DNA of 34,701 bases, from positions 1 through 34,701 of the forward strand of contig WTXG01000337.1 in assembly GCA_022496185.1 (NCBI GenBank), read 5' to 3'. A program made the position numbers and the translations under genes. Source of the DNA: Multifurca ochricompacta (lineage: Eukaryota > Basidiomycota > Agaricomycetes > Russulales > Russulaceae). Below the pieces are notes generated by a model. The model saw nothing but the letters and a program-made list of their open reading frames with translations. It ran no database searches and was not told the DNA's origin. Below are positions 31,597 through 34,701 of the stretch, piece after piece (within the stretch, counting starts at the first letter, position 1; each line of letters begins with the position of its first letter).

Positions 31597-32364
31597 AGTG
31601 GAATGGGGAGGGGACAGGTGATTTCTGCTGCCCCCTTCTTTTCCCTTCCCCTCTCTGTTTCCGAAATCTTCCATGCGCTACACTTTATCTTATTCGAATA
31701 CTGCTCTCATTGCATCATCATCATCGGGTACTTCATTATCTGGACCGGGGCGCTTGTTCTTTTTTGGCGCTTGAATTCTGAATCATCCTTCCTGGTCTCA
31801 AAGCGTCACCGCTACTTGTTCATCTTGCGGACGATCCTTTTGTGAATACGCTTCTCTATCGTGCAAGATATCCTTTTGGCGCCGGTTTAAACTTTGGGTT
31901 TCTGTCCTCCACGACGTGCTGAGCGTCTAGATATCTTTAAATAGTCACTGGCGATGCGTTACGCAAAAATTACTGAAAAATTCTTTATTTAATACCCATG
32001 TCAAACTGTTTTTGCCCCAAGACGAGGGTTTACATACTATAGATATCTTCAGACGACTGAGGGCAATTTCCAGGACTTCCCTTATACAGAGACTCCGAAT
32101 CTACTTGACTGAAGTGGGGATCAACACTGAAAAAGAGTGGACCAGGACGAAATAGAAGAAAGGGCGCACCTTTTTCCTAAGTCGCATGGAGTGGATTTAT
32201 TATTGGCAGCTTGAGGTGTACGCAGTTCACTGCCCCAGCTTCCTTGTCTCCATCTTACTCCTTAAAAATGCCTTGAACTTGGACGGATTGGCATTTTTGA
32301 TTCTGTCTTCTATGAGGCTCATATCCATGAAACTGGATATTACAGAGCGAGTGAAGGAGCGAAG
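31597..32364. other. Intergenic stretch before Crinkler-like copy C
   Basis: No gene was recognised. It holds the hydrolase 3' untranslated region and AT-rich sequence. The frame at 32186-32515 runs into the shared Crinkler-unit flank and has no family features of its own. Confidence 0.5.
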
Positions 32365-34701
32365 AGGGGATTATCTGATGATTTCCCATGGAAGTTTTGT
32401 CAACATCCAATACATATCGCGCAGCCTCCCAGCCACACTCCGCCCAACCACCCACGAAACACCCATGGCTCACTTGCTCACATGCCTCTTTTTTTCTGGC
32501 CCTTGGTTTTATTAATTTTAAGACTTTGAAACTTGTACACACCACCTTACTAACCTTGTTACTTGCCGACATTGCCGACAAAGCCGCTTTGACTATTTGC
32601 CTTGGGTGGTGACGAAAGCTGGAGAGACTTGTGCTACAAGGCACTGCGCAGATGCTGAGCTGCCTCACAAGCTTGCTTGATATAGGAACAAATCTTTGTA
32701 TGATAGCATGCAAATAATCCTCATCTGAGCTATTATTCTAGTATGGTGAATATCAATCTCTAGAGTGTCCCCGAACGGAATTTGAGGGCAGGAGCCATCC
32801 CCATCTTGATAATTTCCTTGAGGGTGAGTCAGTGGTCACGGTTTATATGAATGACTTGGACGTATTAGTCTGACTCTGACTCAGGCTCACTTTCTCCCAA
32901 CCACCATGGCCCCAATGCTCACCCTGTTTTGTCTCGTTATCGATAACCAAAAAGTTCCTATTGGGAACATCCTCATGCTTCAAATTCAATCAGATAGTAA
33001 TACCCCTAACCTGCGAAAACTCATCAAGGCTGAGATGGCGAACCAGTTGAGCCACCTCGCGGCGAATCAACTTATTGTTTGGAAGCTATTGAAACCACGG
33101 CACATAAGGAGTATGGAAGATGAGGGTTCTTTCTATGCAACTGTCCAAGGCATCGAGCTTCCCGACCCAAAATCTGATCAAGCGTTACATGGAAATGGTA
33201 CTGTTCAACTCCTTCGCCAAGATCGAGGAGCTCTCCAAATACATTGCCACACATGTTTGACAATAATCCAGCGATCGAAAGGCCCGGGAGTATCAATATC
33301 GATCGGGTTCGTGAGACGGCCGACCATCTGTATAGTACCTTATGGAAAAAGCCACTAAATTCAATATTGGCAAACATAGATGTCCCTGACCCGAAAAAGA
33401 GTTATTTTATGTACCCCAAGACCAACTGTCCAACTTGGGAGTAAACTATCTCGGTTATAATGAGAAGGCACTTTTGTTTCGCTATGAGTACAGCCTTGCT
33501 CTTGAAGAGATAGAGGAACAGTCGAAAATGTGTCAGGAATATTTAAGTGGCAGGATCATTATCACTGGCGATCCAGGACTCGGTACGTGATTGTCACTGA
33601 TAATGAACATGTCATCTTAGAGATGAACCCAGGAAAAACATGCTTCCTACTCTATCTTCTGTTCTACCATCTAAGCAAGGGCCTGTCTACGGCTTTGCAA
33701 ATCCTCCCTGATAGTTTCGTCCTGTTCACAGACTCTGGTGCCGAAGTCTATGCCCACACGTTTGGTAGACTTCCAGACGAAACGTGGGCTCTTGCCGATT
33801 CCAATGTGGAGAATCCTCTTTCTTGCCACAGCTTCTTAAGAGCTTGCAGGAAACATTATGCATTCATCGTGCAAACAAGCTATCCAGATGTGCGCCGGTA
33901 CAAGACATGGAAAAAGGAGTATAACGCTTATGGCTATGTGATGGACTGTTTCCCTCTGACTGAATCAATCGCGCTCGGGTGGGTTCAGTTCATGATTCCA
34001 GGTTTTTTGTCCCACCAAGCATTTTTCACAGCATAATAAATGGTTTCGATGTCCAACTGATCAAGGATCACTGCGAAAAATGGGGACCTTCTGTGCGCAT
34101 CATGATGGCTCTTATGACGAATCCTGACCAGATTCCTGACCATTTGCGATGTGTAAAAACGGCTGCCGTCGACTTTGCTGACGATTTCGGCAAATATAAG
34201 AACAATATTAACGCAATGGCGGTCTCTCATACAGTTTTTACAATCCGTCCTGAATCTCTCTCTATCAAGGACAGACCATCTGCAATTGGATGAATTGAAA
34301 GAAGTTACCTGAATGGTATTCTTATCGAGGAGATTGCCGCAAAGGACAAGCAGGAGCAGATCAACTTTTACAAGTTGGTCAGCCACCATCAGTGGTTCAA
34401 GGGCTCGGCAGGTTACATGTTCGAGATGGCAGTCCTTTCGTGGCTGTCTGCCAGGGTTGGTGTATGTTATCTTACAAGGACCAACACACTCTCAAGTATC
34501 TAACTGACTGCAAGAGACCATTCTGTGTGATTCCCATTCCTGCGTCGAAAACATCTCCCACCGTCGATGCCGTGATCTTCACGGATGATCATATAATTAC
34601 AATCCAAGTGATGATCACTCCCGAGCATAGTGTGAAGTCGACGGGCCTTCTTCAAATTGCCGATAGTCTTACAAAGGGGTTTCGAAAATGAAAGTGGTGC
34701 C
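32365..34701 (+). repeat. Crinkler-like repeat unit, copy C (runs to the window edge)
   Basis: Direct copy of the unit at 8715-11441. From about 33440 to 34430 it is almost identical to 9880-10870. The upstream flank matches copy B as far as GAGGGGATTATCTGATGATT at 32365. It continues past the right edge, so its 3' end is not seen. Confidence 0.82.
32906..34691 (+). pseudogene. Crinkler (CRN)-like effector pseudogene, copy C
   Basis: The header is the best preserved of the three: it starts MAPMLTLFCLVIDNQK and stays open through LAANQLIVWKLLKP to about 33220, where one extra base breaks the frame. The P-loop is split by an intron at 33583-33632 with intact signals. The frame then ends near 34036 at the same 2-base difference as in copy A, and again near 34293 at the same stop. 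A deletion of about 75 bases near 34440 removes part of the nuclease-like region, but FTDDHIITIQVMITPEHS is still present. It is inactive as annotated. The header alone could still be translated as a short protein. Confidence 0.82.

Noticed and set aside
1..34701. CRISPR array, rRNA genes, prophage or bacterial operon.
   Set aside because: The window is fungal nuclear DNA; no regularly spaced repeats or rRNA sequence is present.

Overview
The window comes from a filamentous basidiomycete, most likely an Agaricomycete. Genes are dense and rich in introns, usually 45-70 bp with GT-AG ends. The products are fungal, and degenerate Crinkler-type effector genes are present. All gene models below were built by hand: introns were placed so that the reading frame and conserved family motifs stay continuous. 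Similarity was judged from memory of the families, because no search could be run.

Left part (1-8047): a D-lactate dehydrogenase gene on the minus strand, cut by the left edge; about 1.9 kb without a recognisable gene; one copy of a ~0.5 kb dispersed repeat; the autophagy E1 enzyme gene ATG7 on the minus strand; and, divergent from it across a 231-bp shared promoter, the ribosomal protein eL39 gene. ATG7 appears to lack one base at two places and the dehydrogenase at one place. The genes farther right show no such lesion.

Middle (8048-17640): Crinkler-like fossil copy A (plus strand), an F-box/leucine-rich protein gene, a second, inverted copy of the ~0.5 kb repeat, and Crinkler-like fossil copy B (minus strand). 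Copies A and B therefore form a large inverted repeat around the F-box gene. A short stretch resembling the end of a histone H3 variant overlaps the F-box start on the other strand.

Right part (17829-31596): five intact genes in a row on the plus strand. They are GPI2/PIG-C (GPI-anchor synthesis), a major-facilitator transporter, a 1,717-residue Dicer, URC1 (a GTP cyclohydrolase II-like enzyme of uracil catabolism) and a BEM46/ABHD13-type alpha/beta hydrolase. A third Crinkler-like fossil (copy C, plus strand) runs to the right edge. It shares disabling lesions with copy A.

The most unusual items are the Dicer C-terminus, which carries three consecutive modules that look like double-stranded-RNA-binding domains; the three Crinkler fossils with an intron inside the Walker A motif; and the frameshifts in the two leftmost housekeeping genes. 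The neighbouring genes do not form an obvious pathway, so this looks like an ordinary housekeeping block into which effector-like repeats have spread.
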